64,000 bases of DNA from an uncultured Rhodopila sp. (GTDB lineage: Bacteria > Pseudomonadota > Alphaproteobacteria > Acetobacterales > Acetobacteraceae): positions 1 through 64,000 of the forward strand of contig NZ_CAIWTY010000022.1 in the NCBI RefSeq assembly GCF_903915725.1. Reading direction: 5' to 3'. Numbering within the stretch: position 1 is the first letter of the stretch; every line of letters starts with the position of its first letter. Shown one piece after another: positions 35,163-43,108 of this stretch. The position numbers and the translations under genes are program-made. Below the pieces are notes generated by a model. That model was not told the origin of the DNA and did no database searches. It saw only the letters and a list, made by a program, of their open reading frames with translations.

Positions 35163-35573
35163 ATGGCAGATCTGAACGTCCTCGTTGTTGAAGACGACGC
35201 GATGATCGGCATTCTTCTGGCGGAGATGCTGGGAGACATGGGCTACGACGTGTGTGCGATCGCCGCCACCGAGGATGACGCCGTGGCGGATGCGGCCCGG
35301 TGCAAGCCGGGCCTGATGATCGTGGACGAGCAATTGCGGGAGGGAAGCGGCTCATCGGCGGTGGAGCGCATCCTGCTTGGCGGCCTGGTCCCTTGCGTCT
35401 TCATCAGCGGTGCGCCGCTGCGTTTCAGCCGGACGGCGAAAAAAGTGCTGCGCAAACCTTTCCTCGAGGGAGATCTGCTGCGCGCCATCCAGGACGTGCT
35501 GACAGGCGCGAATGCTCCGTTGGTGCGCGGTATTGCCGGCGGCGGCGGCGGCAACGTGCTTGTGCAACACTGA
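35163..35573 (+). CDS. Single-domain response regulator receiver
   Basis: Predicted 136-residue CheY-like receiver without output domain. It has the acidic pair in VVEDDAMIG, the phospho-acceptor Asp in LMIVDEQLREG, a Ser in FISGAP in place of the usual Thr, and the conserved Lys in LRKPFLEGD. A Gly-rich tail (GIAGGGGGNVLVQH) follows. It could be a phosphate sink or diffusible partner for the giant kinase encoded nearby; inferred from proximity only. Confidence 0.88.
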   Translation: MADLNVLVVEDDAMIGILLAEMLGDMGYDVCAIAATEDDAVADAARCKPGLMIVDEQLREGSGSSAVERILLGGLVPCVFISGAPLRFSRTAKKVLRKPFLEGDLLRAIQDVLTGANAPLVRGIAGGGGGNVLVQH

Positions 35574-35607
35574 CGGTCGTTCTGAGTAGATAATGTCGTC
35601 CCCGGGG

Positions 35608-35626
35608 ATAGGTATTTTCCGAGGCT
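35608..35626 (+). promoter_or_regulatory. 19-bp regulatory element (copy 8), small envelope gene cluster
   Basis: ATAGGTATTTTCCGAGGCT on the plus strand, 55-73 bases before the small gene at 35681. TATTCA at 35648-35653 fits as a -10 about 30 bases from the core. A partial CTGAGTAGAT just upstream (35582) lacks the TTTCC core. Confidence 0.75.
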
Positions 35627-35680
35627 AGGCGTCGTGCCGATTTCGTTTATTCAATCGACCCTGACCGAGAGGAGGCTTTG

Positions 35681-35776
35681 ATGACTGAAAGCCGATGGGA
35701 ACTGCCGATCGTAGCGCTCATGTCAGTCGTGGTGTTCTTCTCGGCCTGGCACTTTGCGCTGCGGCTTCTCGGCTAG
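35681..35776 (+). CDS. Very small single-helix membrane protein (31 aa)
   Basis: A 31-codon gene with a strong GAGAGGAGG site eight bases before its ATG. The peptide starts MTESRWELPIVALMSVVVFF, continues through a hydrophobic helix and ends HFALRLLG. It lies directly behind a 19-bp element. A decayed relative with the same RRWE...HFAPRFL pattern sits behind another element copy at 53403, which argues that this is a real gene family. Function unknown; a small regulator or accessory subunit of a membrane complex is possible. Confidence 0.7.
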   Translation: MTESRWELPIVALMSVVVFFSAWHFALRLLG

Positions 35777-35813
35777 GGGCGGATTTTGTTCGAACAATAC
35801 GAGGGGGGAGGAT

Positions 35814-35999
35814 ATGCAAGGCGAAAACCAAACATCTCTGTCCATAAACGAGGTAACGGCACTATTCGCCGCTAGCGCGTCCTCTTTCAGGTTGTCGAAC
35901 AGCGCCACTTTTGCCGACCTCGCCGATCGGCTGGAGCAGTTGCGGGAGCAGCATGCGGGAACACCGAGGGCGATTTACCTGAAGCTCGGAGGCCCGTGA
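35814..35999 (+). CDS. Small hypothetical protein (61 aa)
   Basis: A 61-residue soluble protein starting MQGENQTSLSINEVTALFAA, with a helical middle (ATFADLADRLEQLREQHAG) and a short beta-like end (RAIYLKLGGP). The ATG is preceded by GAGGGGGGAG, a very strong ribosome binding site. Not recognised. It belongs to the run of tiny genes behind copy 8 of the element. Confidence 0.65.
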   Translation: MQGENQTSLSINEVTALFAASASSFRLSNSATFADLADRLEQLREQHAGTPRAIYLKLGGP

Positions 36000-36024
36000 T
36001 CCATGTCAATGAAAGGGATTTCTG

Positions 36025-36186
36025 ATGCGTAAAAATCTGGCTATCGTTCTTCTCAATCTTGTTCTTTTGTCGGGCACGGCCGCTTTGTTGAGCGCCTGCA
36101 ACACCACGGCCGGCGCGGGCCAGGACGTGAGCGCCGCGGGTCATGCGGTGACCAATTCCGCTGAGAAGGTCAAGGCAGGTCTGTAA
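36025..36186 (+). CDS. Entericidin-like small lipoprotein
   Basis: A 53-residue frame with a basic start (MRKNLAIVLLN), hydrophobic signal and lipobox LLSAC; the mature part CNTTAGAGQDVSAAGHAV followed by TNSAEKVKAGL matches the entericidin EcnA/EcnB pattern. Such lipoproteins are associated with envelope stress and stationary-phase programmed lysis or its antidote. AAAGGG lies upstream of the ATG. Confidence 0.8.
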   Translation: MRKNLAIVLLNLVLLSGTAALLSACNTTAGAGQDVSAAGHAVTNSAEKVKAGL

Positions 36187-36242
36187 AGACCCTGCCGGAC
36201 GAAATGTAAGCGTTTTATTACCGAAATACCGGAGACAGGAAA

Positions 36243-36425
36243 ATGGACAAAGACAGAATCGCCGGATCTGCGAAACAGGTCGAAGGCTCGATCAAAGAGG
36301 CTCTCGGCAAAGGATTAGGTGATACGAAGCTGGAAGCCGACGGCAAAGCCGATGGGGCCGAGGGCAAGGTTCAGAACGCCGTCGGCGGCGTGAAGGATAC
36401 GCTTCGGGACGCACTCAAGAAATAG
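36243..36425 (+). CDS. CsbD family stress protein
   Basis: A 60-residue CsbD protein: MDKDRIAGSAKQVEGSIKEA, then KLEADGKADGAEGKVQNAVG and a final GGVKDTLRDALKK. These small soluble proteins rise under general stress in many bacteria; molecular role unknown. A purine-rich site (GGAGACAGG) lies just before the ATG. A tandem CsbD protein is encoded at 38930-39310. Confidence 0.9.
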   Translation: MDKDRIAGSAKQVEGSIKEALGKGLGDTKLEADGKADGAEGKVQNAVGGVKDTLRDALKK

Positions 36426-36473
36426 GGCACCGGCAGATTGTCCGAACCGTGATCCATCGGAAGGAGATATGTG

Positions 36474-36653
36474 GTGAGCACGATTCTTATTGTCGTCCTG
36501 CTGGTTCTGCTGTTTGGCGGGGGTGGCGGGTACTATGGCTATAACCGCTATGGCACGTCCGGTCTGGGGGGTGTGCTTGGCTTGGTGCTGGTTGTGCTGA
36601 TTGTCGTCTGGCTGTTGGGCGGTCTCGGTGGGGTCTACGCCCACAACCTGTGA
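36474..36653 (+). CDS. Small Gly-rich membrane protein (DUF3309-like)
   Basis: A 59-residue frame starting at GTG 36474 (seven bases after AAGGAG; an adjacent GTG at 36471 is also possible). It has two hydrophobic helices (TILIVVLLVLLFGGGGG and GVLGLVLVVLIVVWLLGG) around YYGYNRYG. It resembles the DUF3309 group of tiny membrane proteins; function unknown. Confidence 0.7.
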   Translation: MSTILIVVLLVLLFGGGGGYYGYNRYGTSGLGGVLGLVLVVLIVVWLLGGLGGVYAHNL

Positions 36654-36741
36654 CGATTGAATCAGGCCGTTGCTCCGTGGGCGATCATGCCCCCGGATCA
36701 ACGGCCGGAGAGCGGGCGCAATCCCGATCCTGCGGAGACAA

Positions 36742-37206
36742 ATGATGTCACTTGATACATTCTCATCGCGCCATGTAGCGCTGCTGGTGCTGCTTGCTCT
36801 GCCTGCCGCGTGCGCCCGGACGCCGCCGGCAACGGTGGCGTCGAACCCGCCGCCTGTATCTCCCGGTCCCGCGGCAACCTGGTACCATATCGAGTTTGCG
36901 AGCAATAGCCATGCGCTCGACGCCCGGGGACGGCTTACTGTTGGCGACATCACCAGTATTCTTCAGCGGCACCCGGACGAAATTGCCACGATCGTCGGCA
37001 AGACCGACACCGTCGGCAGCCCGGATTACAACATGCACCTGTCGCATCTGCGCGCCGACACGGTTCGTGACGCGTTGGTCTATAACAGCAACGTTGCGGC
37101 TGACCGGGTGGAAACCCGCTGGACCGGTGAGACCCGTCAACGCGTCGCAACGGCAGACAACGTTCCCGATGCGCCAAACCGCGTTGTAGACGTTGCCATC
37201 CATTGA
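36742..37206 (+). CDS. OmpA-like domain lipoprotein
   Basis: Predicted 154-residue outer-membrane lipoprotein. A signal peptide (RHVALLVLLALP) ends in the lipobox LPAACA, followed by a Pro-rich linker and an OmpA C-terminal-like domain (IEFASNSHALDARGRLTVGD, then GKTDTVGSPDYNMHLSHLRA, DRVETRWTGETRQRV) expected to bind peptidoglycan. Two adjacent ATGs (36742, 36745) are possible; GCGGAG precedes them. Confidence 0.82.
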   Translation: MMSLDTFSSRHVALLVLLALPAACARTPPATVASNPPPVSPGPAATWYHIEFASNSHALDARGRLTVGDITSILQRHPDEIATIVGKTDTVGSPDYNMHLSHLRADTVRDALVYNSNVAADRVETRWTGETRQRVATADNVPDAPNRVVDVAIH

Positions 37207-37237
37207 GCGAAGTCCATCGTCGGCTGCGGAGAAAATC

Positions 37238-37366
37238 ATGAAAGTCCGAGCATTTTTGGCCCTCGTTTTGGCACTGCTGGCGGTTTCAGCGTGCATTATC
37301 GAACCCGGGCGCGGCGGCCGCGGCTATTACGGCGAAGGTCATGAACGAGGCGTCTGGCGCGGCTGA
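37238..37366 (+). CDS. Small lipoprotein (42 aa)
   Basis: A 42-residue frame starting MKVRAFLALVLALLAVSAC, a textbook lipoprotein signal with lipobox VSAC, followed by a Gly/Arg-rich mature tail (IIEPGRGGRGYYGEGHERG). GCGGAG lies about ten bases before the ATG. Function unknown; part of the small envelope gene cluster. Confidence 0.65.
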   Translation: MKVRAFLALVLALLAVSACIIEPGRGGRGYYGEGHERGVWRG

Positions 37367-37452
37367 ACCCGGTTGCTGGATCATTACAAATATTGGCGTT
37401 CACCCGCGGATGACCGATGCCGCAAGGGCCGATCGTCTTGAAGGAGATTGCC

Positions 37453-37857
37453 ATGCGTATCGCGACGTCCATCTTACTTGGGTTGCTCCTGCCGATCGGC
37501 GCGGCGCCTTTTGCTTGCGCCCAGCCGGTGCCGCCGGATGGCGGGACGCAAACAGCCGCCAATGCGGCTGTGCCAGGGCGGAGGGATACATACATCCGGA
37601 AGTCCGAGGAAGAACTGGACGATTGGCAGGCCAGGCTTCTCCGCTTTGACGAAGAAACTAAGGCGGCAGCGCGAAAGGACGGGGCGGCGAGCTGGGCCGA
37701 TCTGCTGGCGGCCCTGGACGGAGCCGAGGCTGGGGCATACAAGTTGCAGACCGTCGCAGCTGATGGCCTGGACGATGCGAAGGCCTCCTACGAAAAAGCA
37801 ATCAGCGAACTGGCGGACACCTGGGAAAAGGCTCGACCTGACGACCGCCGCAGGTAG
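37453..37857 (+). CDS. Exported helical protein of unknown function
   Basis: Predicted 134-residue periplasmic protein. It starts with a signal peptide (MRIATSILLGLLLPIGAAPF, cleavage near ACAQ) and continues as a charged helical protein (YIRKSEEELDDWQARLLRFD; LDDAKASYEKAISELADTWE) with a likely coiled coil. Start at 37453 is preceded by AAGGAG. It resembles small periplasmic stress proteins found beside CsbD and BON genes, without a known role. Confidence 0.7.
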   Translation: MRIATSILLGLLLPIGAAPFACAQPVPPDGGTQTAANAAVPGRRDTYIRKSEEELDDWQARLLRFDEETKAAARKDGAASWADLLAALDGAEAGAYKLQTVAADGLDDAKASYEKAISELADTWEKARPDDRRR

Positions 37858-37894
37858 ATCGTACGGCTCGGCCTAAGTAGAGGCGTGTCGGCGG

Positions 37895-37913
37895 GTAGGT
37901 AGTTTCCGAACCT
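37895..37913 (+). promoter_or_regulatory. 19-bp regulatory element (copy 9), slipin gene
   Basis: GTAGGTAGTTTCCGAACCT, a nearly ideal copy with AGGT and ACCT arms. TATATA at 37935-37940 lies 31 bases from the core as a -10. The slipin start is at 37992. Confidence 0.82.
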
Positions 37914-37991
37914 CTCGCCGCCGCCGCTTCGGTCTATATAAAGAAATTCAATATCAAATTTGTTTTTCTCTATTCCGCAAGGTCGGGAGCC

Positions 37992-38828
37992 ATGTCCTAC
38001 TTTTTCTCGCTTTACACCATCATCCCGGTCGTCGTGGTCGCAGCCTTCATTTTGGTCACGGCGACGATCAAGATCCTGCGCGAATATGAGCGCGCTGTGG
38101 TCTTCACGCTCGGCCGTTTTCAAAAGGTCAAGGGCCCGGGTCTTGTTTTGCTGATTCCGTTTATTCAGGAAATGGTGCGCGTGGATCTGCGTATACAGGT
38201 CATCGAAATACCGACCCAGGACGTAATCTCGCACGATAATGTCTCGATGAAGGTCGACGCGGTGCTCTATTTCAACGTCGTCAACCCCGAGCGGGCGATC
38301 ATTCAGGTGCAGAACTTCCTCCCCGCCACGAACATGCTCGCGCAAACCACTTTGCGCGCCGTGCTGGGGCAGCACGAACTGGACGAGATGCTGTCCGAAC
38401 GAAAGAAACTGAGCGCCGACGTCCAGAGCATTCTGGACTCCCAGACCGAGCTTTGGGGGATCAAAGTGAGCAACGTCGAGATCAGAACCGTCGAACTCAC
38501 CGACAACATGGTGAAAGCCATCGCCAAGCAGGCGGAGGCCGAGCGCGATCGGCGTGCCAAGATCATCCATGCCGAAGCCGAGTTCCAGGCATCGCAAACA
38601 TTGGTCAACGCGGCCAGAATACTGTCCAGCATTCCCGCCGCCATGCAGTTGCGCTACCTGCAAACGCTGGCCGAGATTGGAGCTGAACAGAACTCCACTA
38701 TTATATTCCCAATGCCGATCGACATTATCAAGCCGTTTCTGGAACTGCTTGACAATGCCGGCAAGGTGCCCGCCGCCAATGGCCTTATTCATGGTTCGCC
38801 CGGGAACCAGATGCCGTTGCGGGCCTGA
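37992..38828 (+). CDS. Slipin (stomatin/SPFH family membrane protein)
   Basis: Predicted 278-residue SPFH protein. A single N-terminal helix (IIPVVVVAAFILVTATI) anchors it, followed by the band 7 domain (EYERAVVFTLGRFQKVKGPG, IPTQDVISHDNVSMKVDAVL, VLGQHELDEMLSERKKL) and a long helix (KQAEAERDRRAKIIHAEAEF) for oligomerisation. Slipins organise membrane microdomains. The usual NfeD-family partner is not adjacent. Confidence 0.93.
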   Translation: MSYFFSLYTIIPVVVVAAFILVTATIKILREYERAVVFTLGRFQKVKGPGLVLLIPFIQEMVRVDLRIQVIEIPTQDVISHDNVSMKVDAVLYFNVVNPERAIIQVQNFLPATNMLAQTTLRAVLGQHELDEMLSERKKLSADVQSILDSQTELWGIKVSNVEIRTVELTDNMVKAIAKQAEAERDRRAKIIHAEAEFQASQTLVNAARILSSIPAAMQLRYLQTLAEIGAEQNSTIIFPMPIDIIKPFLELLDNAGKVPAANGLIHGSPGNQMPLRA

Positions 38829-38929
38829 AATTCTGAGGTGAGTGCACAGAGCCGGAAGCTTGCTGCCGACCGTGCCGTGCAATCGCTGATGGATGTTGCG
38901 ACTGAATGAATACAACAAAGGAGAGTATC

Positions 38930-39310
38930 ATGGACAGTAATCGCCTCGAAGGCATCGGCCATCAGGTCAAGGGGGTCCTGAAGGAAGGCATCGGCAAGAT
39001 CATCGGCGACGCGAAGCTTACCGCCGATGGCGCGGCTGAGCGGGCCGCCGGCGAGGCCCAGAACGTTGCGGGTCCCGAAGGGGCAAGCGTCATCGGCATT
39101 GACACGGATCGCATCGCGGGTGTCGGCCACCAACTAAAAGGGGCGGTGAAGGAAGGGCTGGGCAACCTCGCCGGCAAGCCGGAACTCGTCGCGGAAGGTA
39201 CCGCGGAGCGCGATGCGGGCAAACAGCAGAACGCTGTCGGAGGCGCCAGGGATACGGCCCGCGAAGCCGCCCAATCAGCCATCGATCCGACCGACGCGCC
39301 GAAGCACTGA
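38930..39310 (+). CDS. Tandem CsbD-domain protein
   Basis: Predicted 126-residue protein with two CsbD-type repeats, about residues 1-50 (DSNRLEGIGHQVKGVLKEGI) and 60-110 (DTDRIAGVGHQLKGAVKEGL), each followed by a DAKLTADG/KPELVAEG segment and an AxxxAGxxQNxxG end. Start at 38930 follows AAAGGAGA. It may be cotranscribed with slipin (101-base gap). A hairpin terminator follows. Confidence 0.88.
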   Translation: MDSNRLEGIGHQVKGVLKEGIGKIIGDAKLTADGAAERAAGEAQNVAGPEGASVIGIDTDRIAGVGHQLKGAVKEGLGNLAGKPELVAEGTAERDAGKQQNAVGGARDTAREAAQSAIDPTDAPKH

Positions 39311-39319
39311 CCGCGGCCT

Positions 39320-39351
39320 GGCCGGGGCGCCAGCCGATCGGCGGCCCGGCC
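39320..39351 (+). terminator. Hairpin terminator after the CsbD gene
   Basis: Inverted repeat GGCCGGGgCGCC / GGCGgCCCGGCC with an eight-base loop followed by CTTCCTT, ten bases after the tandem CsbD stop. Confidence 0.6.
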
Positions 39352-39502
39352 TTCCTTGGGCGGTCTGAACAAAGATCTTGTGAGGTTACAATGAGTTTCC
39401 TTCTGATTTCGATGATAGTTTTGTTTCCATTCCGCGAATTCGGCCGCCACTGGCACCGTTCGCGTTTGACTACGCCACGTGCGCTTACCGGGGGATCATA
39501 TC

Positions 39503-40102
39503 GTGGATAATAACGCCGACAGTTTCACCATTCCCGCGGCGGACGCGACTGCGCCTGCCCCGCCTGTCTCGCAACAATCAGTCTTCCTGCAGTGGTTCCA
39601 GCACGACATACCGTTCATCGCCATGCTGTTGCTGGCGCTGGTGGGCGTCGTCTTCCGGCTGCCGGTAACGTATTGGGGGATCTTGATTCCCGTCTTCGCC
39701 ATCATATCAGGCGCCGAGGGTTGGCAGAATTTCGTCACGCGGCGGGAGCGCTATGCGCTCGTGCTCGGGGTCGCGCTGAACTGGTGCGCGCTCATGCTGG
39801 CGATGTACCTGCTTTACAACGATGGCGTGAAGGGGGTTTTGAACGCCAACGCAACGTCGCTCGCTATGATGGTCCTGCTGGCCCTCGGCACCTTTGTTGC
39901 GGGCGTGCAAACCAGGGTCTGGCAGATCTGCGCCGTCGGCGGCGCGCTGTTCCTGGCAGTTCCGGCCCTGGGCTGGCTTGACCAATCGCCTCTGCTTTTG
40001 GTGGCTGGCACAGTGGTCATTATCGCGCTGGTTGGTTTCGTATGGTGGGTAACCCAGCGGCGTCTTGGGCCTCCCGCCCGGCTTGGGGGTGCAGCAGCTT
40101 AA
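39503..40102 (+). CDS. Multi-pass membrane protein of unknown function
   Basis: Predicted 199-residue protein with an acidic Ala/Pro-rich N-terminal tail and about six hydrophobic helices (IPFIAMLLLALVGVVF, YWGILIPVFAIISGAEG, YALVLGVALNWCALMLAMYL, LAMMVLLALGTFVAG, ICAVGGALFLAVPAL, LLLVAGTVVIIALVGFVWW). Not recognised. The GTG at 39503 is preferred because GGGGGAT precedes it; an in-frame GTG at 39479 is the alternative. A terminator hairpin follows. Confidence 0.7.
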   Translation: MDNNADSFTIPAADATAPAPPVSQQSVFLQWFQHDIPFIAMLLLALVGVVFRLPVTYWGILIPVFAIISGAEGWQNFVTRRERYALVLGVALNWCALMLAMYLLYNDGVKGVLNANATSLAMMVLLALGTFVAGVQTRVWQICAVGGALFLAVPALGWLDQSPLLLVAGTVVIIALVGFVWWVTQRRLGPPARLGGAAA

Positions 40103-40116
40103 CGTTCGTTCAACCC

Positions 40117-40143
40117 GAGCGGCGAGCAATCGCATCGCCGCTC
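40117..40143. terminator. Bidirectional hairpin terminator
   Basis: Perfect nine-base stem GAGCGGCGA / TCGCCGCTC between the convergent membrane protein gene (+) and the phosphatase gene (-). Confidence 0.7.
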
Positions 40144-40154
40144 GACTTTACGAG

Positions 40155-40778
40155 CTAACGGGGTTTTGCCGGTTCCGCCACGGCGGAGCCTGCAAGGGCC
40201 GCCGACGCTGCGTTCCACAACTCGATCACCCGCACTTCAGGATGGGCAGGATCGAAACTGAGGATGCTCAGCGCAGCGGTGCCGAGGGCGAAGTGTTGTG
40301 CTTTCACAACGGTAAGGCCAATCCATTGCGCGGCCAAAACGCGGGAGAACTGGCCGTGCGAGAAAAGCGCGACGCTTCCGTCCAACCCGCCAAGACGATC
40401 GATCAGGCGTTCGGCCCGGGCGGCAACCTGATCCGGCATTTCGCCATTCGGACAGCCGTCCCGGAACACACTCCATCCCGGGCGCTCTTTGCGAATGTCG
40501 CGGGAAAGCTGACCCTCATAGTCGCCATAGGCCCATTCCGCGAGATCCGGTTCAACCTCGGCCGCAGCGCCAAGCCCGGCCAGTTCACAGGTCCGGCGGG
40601 CGCGTTGCAGCGGGCTGGTCAGCACGCGGGCGAACCGGATGTGCCTGAGCCAGAGTTGGAGTCCGCGTGCTTCTTCCTCACCGTGGGCGGTCAGGGGCAG
40701 GTCCGTGCGGCCAGTGTGCTGGCCGGACAGAGACCACTCGGTTTCACCGTGCCGGATGATGTAAAGCCGAAGCGTCAT
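40155..40778 (-). CDS. Histidine phosphatase (phosphoglycerate mutase-like)
   Basis: Predicted 207-residue member of the histidine phosphatase superfamily. The phospho-His motif is LYIIRHGETEWSLSG, with the second catalytic His in VALFSHGQFSRVL and the acid in EWAYGDYEG. It could be a cofactor-dependent phosphoglycerate mutase or a sugar phosphatase; its place 33 bases after a GH65 gene in the beta-phosphoglucomutase-GH65 operon favours a sugar-phosphate substrate. Confidence 0.85.
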   Translation of the reverse strand: MTLRLYIIRHGETEWSLSGQHTGRTDLPLTAHGEEEARGLQLWLRHIRFARVLTSPLQRARRTCELAGLGAAAEVEPDLAEWAYGDYEGQLSRDIRKERPGWSVFRDGCPNGEMPDQVAARAERLIDRLGGLDGSVALFSHGQFSRVLAAQWIGLTVVKAQHFALGTAALSILSFDPAHPEVRVIELWNAASAALAGSAVAEPAKPR

Positions 40779-40810
40779 GTCCTTACCCCCTATGCCAAGC
40801 CGACCACCCG

Positions 40811-43108
40811 TTACGGGTGCGCGGTCGAAACCTGCAATCCGGCGCCCTGGCGCAGTTCGTGCCGCTTGCTTCTGACAGAAAACATCATCGGTTCGCCCGC
40901 TTCAAGCGTGGGTTCGGCGATCTGCCTATCCTGATCGATGCTGATTTTCAGGCACCGGCCGCGCCACTGAACCCGGAACGCCAGGCTGTGCCAGTCCCCC
41001 GGCAGGTGGGAGTCGATGTCAATACCGTCGTCGCGCAACGACAAGCCCGTAAAGCCAAGCACCGTCAGCATCCAGATGCCGCCGAGCGCCGCGATATGAA
41101 TGCCTCCGTCGGTCGCCACCTGCGTAGCCGCGAGATCGATATCCGCCGTTCGGTGAAAGAATCGAAGCGCCATTTCGGTATCGCCCATCCGCGCGGCCAC
41201 AAGTCCATGCATGGCCGGGCTCAGCGAACTGCCGTGACTGCACCGGGGTTCGTAATAGCGGAAGTTTGCCGCCGCCGCCGTTTCGCCTTTGAATTCCTCA
41301 GGCAGTAGCCCCAGCAGCGCGACGACATCGGCCTGTTTGACCACCTGCGATTGCTGCGTCCGCTCCCGGCCGAGCACCACGTCCATCGGCACGGTGCGGC
41401 CGGCATACTTGGCCAGATCGATGTCTTCCAAACCGAAATATCCGGCGAACTGTTCGAACAGTCCGGTCGTCGGTTGCAGGCCGTCAATCAGCGTATCGGC
41501 AACGCTCCGCCACAGTTTCAGTTCGGCCTCGTCAAGACGCAAACGGCCGGCGAGCGCCGTCCAGCACGCGGGCCAGCGTTCGCGCAGCGCCGCGGCGATG
41601 TCCAGCGCGCGGCGAATGTTCCAGCGTGCCATGACGTTCGTATAGGCGTTGTCGTCGATATGTTCGTGGTATTCGTCCGGTCCGATGACGCCGCGGATAT
41701 GGCAACGTCCGTCCGCCTCCAGCGTGGCACGGCTGGCCCAGAACCGGGCGGTTTCAAGCAAAATCTCCGCTCCCGCTTCGAGCAGGAAGCCGTCATCCCC
41801 GGTCGCGTGCCAGTATTGCCAGACCGCGTAGGCGATGTCCGCGCTGATATGCTGCTCCTGCGTGCCGCACAGGATGCGGATGACCTGACGATCCGGTCCC
41901 AGAACCTCCTCCGGCGTCATTTCCGCGCCGGTAGCGGCGGACTCCCAGGCATAGAGCGCCCCGCGCCAACCCATCCGCGCAGCCTTCGCCCGCGCAGCAG
42001 GCAGCGTGTGGAAACGATACATCAGCAGCGCGCGCGCCGCCTCCGGCCAGGTCAGAACGTAGAACGGCAGCAGGAATATCTCGGTGTCCCAGAACACGTG
42101 GCCATGATAGTCGTCCCCGGTCAGCGCCCGCGCCCCGATGGAGACGCTTTCGTCTGCCGGGTTGGCCGCACTGGTCAGATGGTAGATGGCGAACCGCAAT
42201 GCCCGCTGCGCGGCTGCGTCCCCATCGACCTCCACGCCGCTGTGATGCCAGCGCTCCGTCCAGGCCGCCTCATGGGCCGCGAACACGCCGCTCCAGCCGA
42301 GATGAAGCGCGCCTTGGAGCCGATCGCGGGCCTCCCGGCCGGGATCCGTGTCCGGGATGTCGCTGCGCACGACGGCAACGAAACGCTGAAAACAGACGAT
42401 CTGGCCGGGGCGGCATTTCCAGCTCCAGGACCATGTCAGTTTGCCGAGCGTCGTTGGCGGTTGGACCCGGCCGTCGATCTGCAACGACGGCTCGCTCGCC
42501 ATGGCCAGGTGTTTTCCCGATTGCGCGGTACGCCACACGCCCAGATCCTGATCCAGCCGATCGGCTATCAGCCCGAGTTCCACGCCTTCGAAGGAGGCTT
42601 CGATGGTGACGTCGATCGCGCCGCTCTCGACTTCCAGTTGGATCAGTTGCAGCCCGATGGCCCGGTCGCTCAGCGATACCAGGCGGAGGGTCTGCGCGTG
42701 GAGACCGAGTTCGGGCGCCTTGAGGCGGCTGCCCCGGCTGAGCAGCGCGCCTCGGCGCAGGTCAAGTGTCATGCGATGCGACGAGACGTCACCGGGATGC
42801 AGCAGCAGCGGCTCTCCAGCCGCCAGGAAGCGGACGCGCAGCCAGTCCGCGGCCGGCACCAGGCCGGGGGTTGCGTGCTCGGTGCCGGAGACGTCGAACA
42901 GCCCGGCCACGTAGGTCCGGGCCGGCACGACCCATCGTGCGCCCCGTGATGCCGCCCTGGCACCCCGGATGCCCAGGAAGCCGTTGCTGATGGCAAAGCG
43001 CGACTCGATGCTGCTTTCCCGCAGCGGATCGTAGCCATCCACGTTCAGGACCCAGGCCGGATCGGACGTCGGCTGCAATACGCGCTGCATCGCCTCCTGT
43101 TCGGTCAT
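40811..43108 (-). CDS. GH65 family disaccharide phosphorylase/hydrolase (copy 1)
   Basis: Predicted 765-residue glycoside hydrolase family 65 protein (trehalose, maltose, kojibiose or nigerose phosphorylase group). Order: N-terminal beta-sandwich (about 1-260), linker, and the (alpha/alpha)6 barrel with HVFWDTEIFLLPFYVLTWPE and the catalytic Glu in GVIGPDEYHEHIDDNAYTNV. The C-terminal barrel end (QSQVVKQADVVALLGLLP; YYEPRCSHGSSLSPAMHG) is typical of the phosphorylases. It would release beta-glucose-1-phosphate, matched by the upstream beta-phosphoglucomutase gene with which it overlaps by ATGA. Sugar specificity cannot be told. Confidence 0.92.
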   Translation of the reverse strand: MTEQEAMQRVLQPTSDPAWVLNVDGYDPLRESSIESRFAISNGFLGIRGARAASRGARWVVPARTYVAGLFDVSGTEHATPGLVPAADWLRVRFLAAGEPLLLHPGDVSSHRMTLDLRRGALLSRGSRLKAPELGLHAQTLRLVSLSDRAIGLQLIQLEVESGAIDVTIEASFEGVELGLIADRLDQDLGVWRTAQSGKHLAMASEPSLQIDGRVQPPTTLGKLTWSWSWKCRPGQIVCFQRFVAVVRSDIPDTDPGREARDRLQGALHLGWSGVFAAHEAAWTERWHHSGVEVDGDAAAQRALRFAIYHLTSAANPADESVSIGARALTGDDYHGHVFWDTEIFLLPFYVLTWPEAARALLMYRFHTLPAARAKAARMGWRGALYAWESAATGAEMTPEEVLGPDRQVIRILCGTQEQHISADIAYAVWQYWHATGDDGFLLEAGAEILLETARFWASRATLEADGRCHIRGVIGPDEYHEHIDDNAYTNVMARWNIRRALDIAAALRERWPACWTALAGRLRLDEAELKLWRSVADTLIDGLQPTTGLFEQFAGYFGLEDIDLAKYAGRTVPMDVVLGRERTQQSQVVKQADVVALLGLLPEEFKGETAAAANFRYYEPRCSHGSSLSPAMHGLVAARMGDTEMALRFFHRTADIDLAATQVATDGGIHIAALGGIWMLTVLGFTGLSLRDDGIDIDSHLPGDWHSLAFRVQWRGRCLKISIDQDRQIAEPTLEAGEPMMFSVRSKRHELRQGAGLQVSTAHP

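Noticed and set aside
35582-35594. CTGAGTAGATAAT, left half of an element just upstream of copy 8
   Set aside because: The TTTCCGA half is missing, so it is probably chance or an eroded site.
39391-39510. A 39-codon frame starting MSFLLISMIVLFPFREFG before the membrane protein gene
   Set aside because: It has a weak ribosome binding site and a non-hydrophobic low-complexity end, and overlaps the preferred start of the next gene; not supported.
41351-42949. A 532-codon plus-strand frame opposite GH65 copy 1
   Set aside because: Arg/Gln-rich without motifs; a shadow of the GH65 gene.
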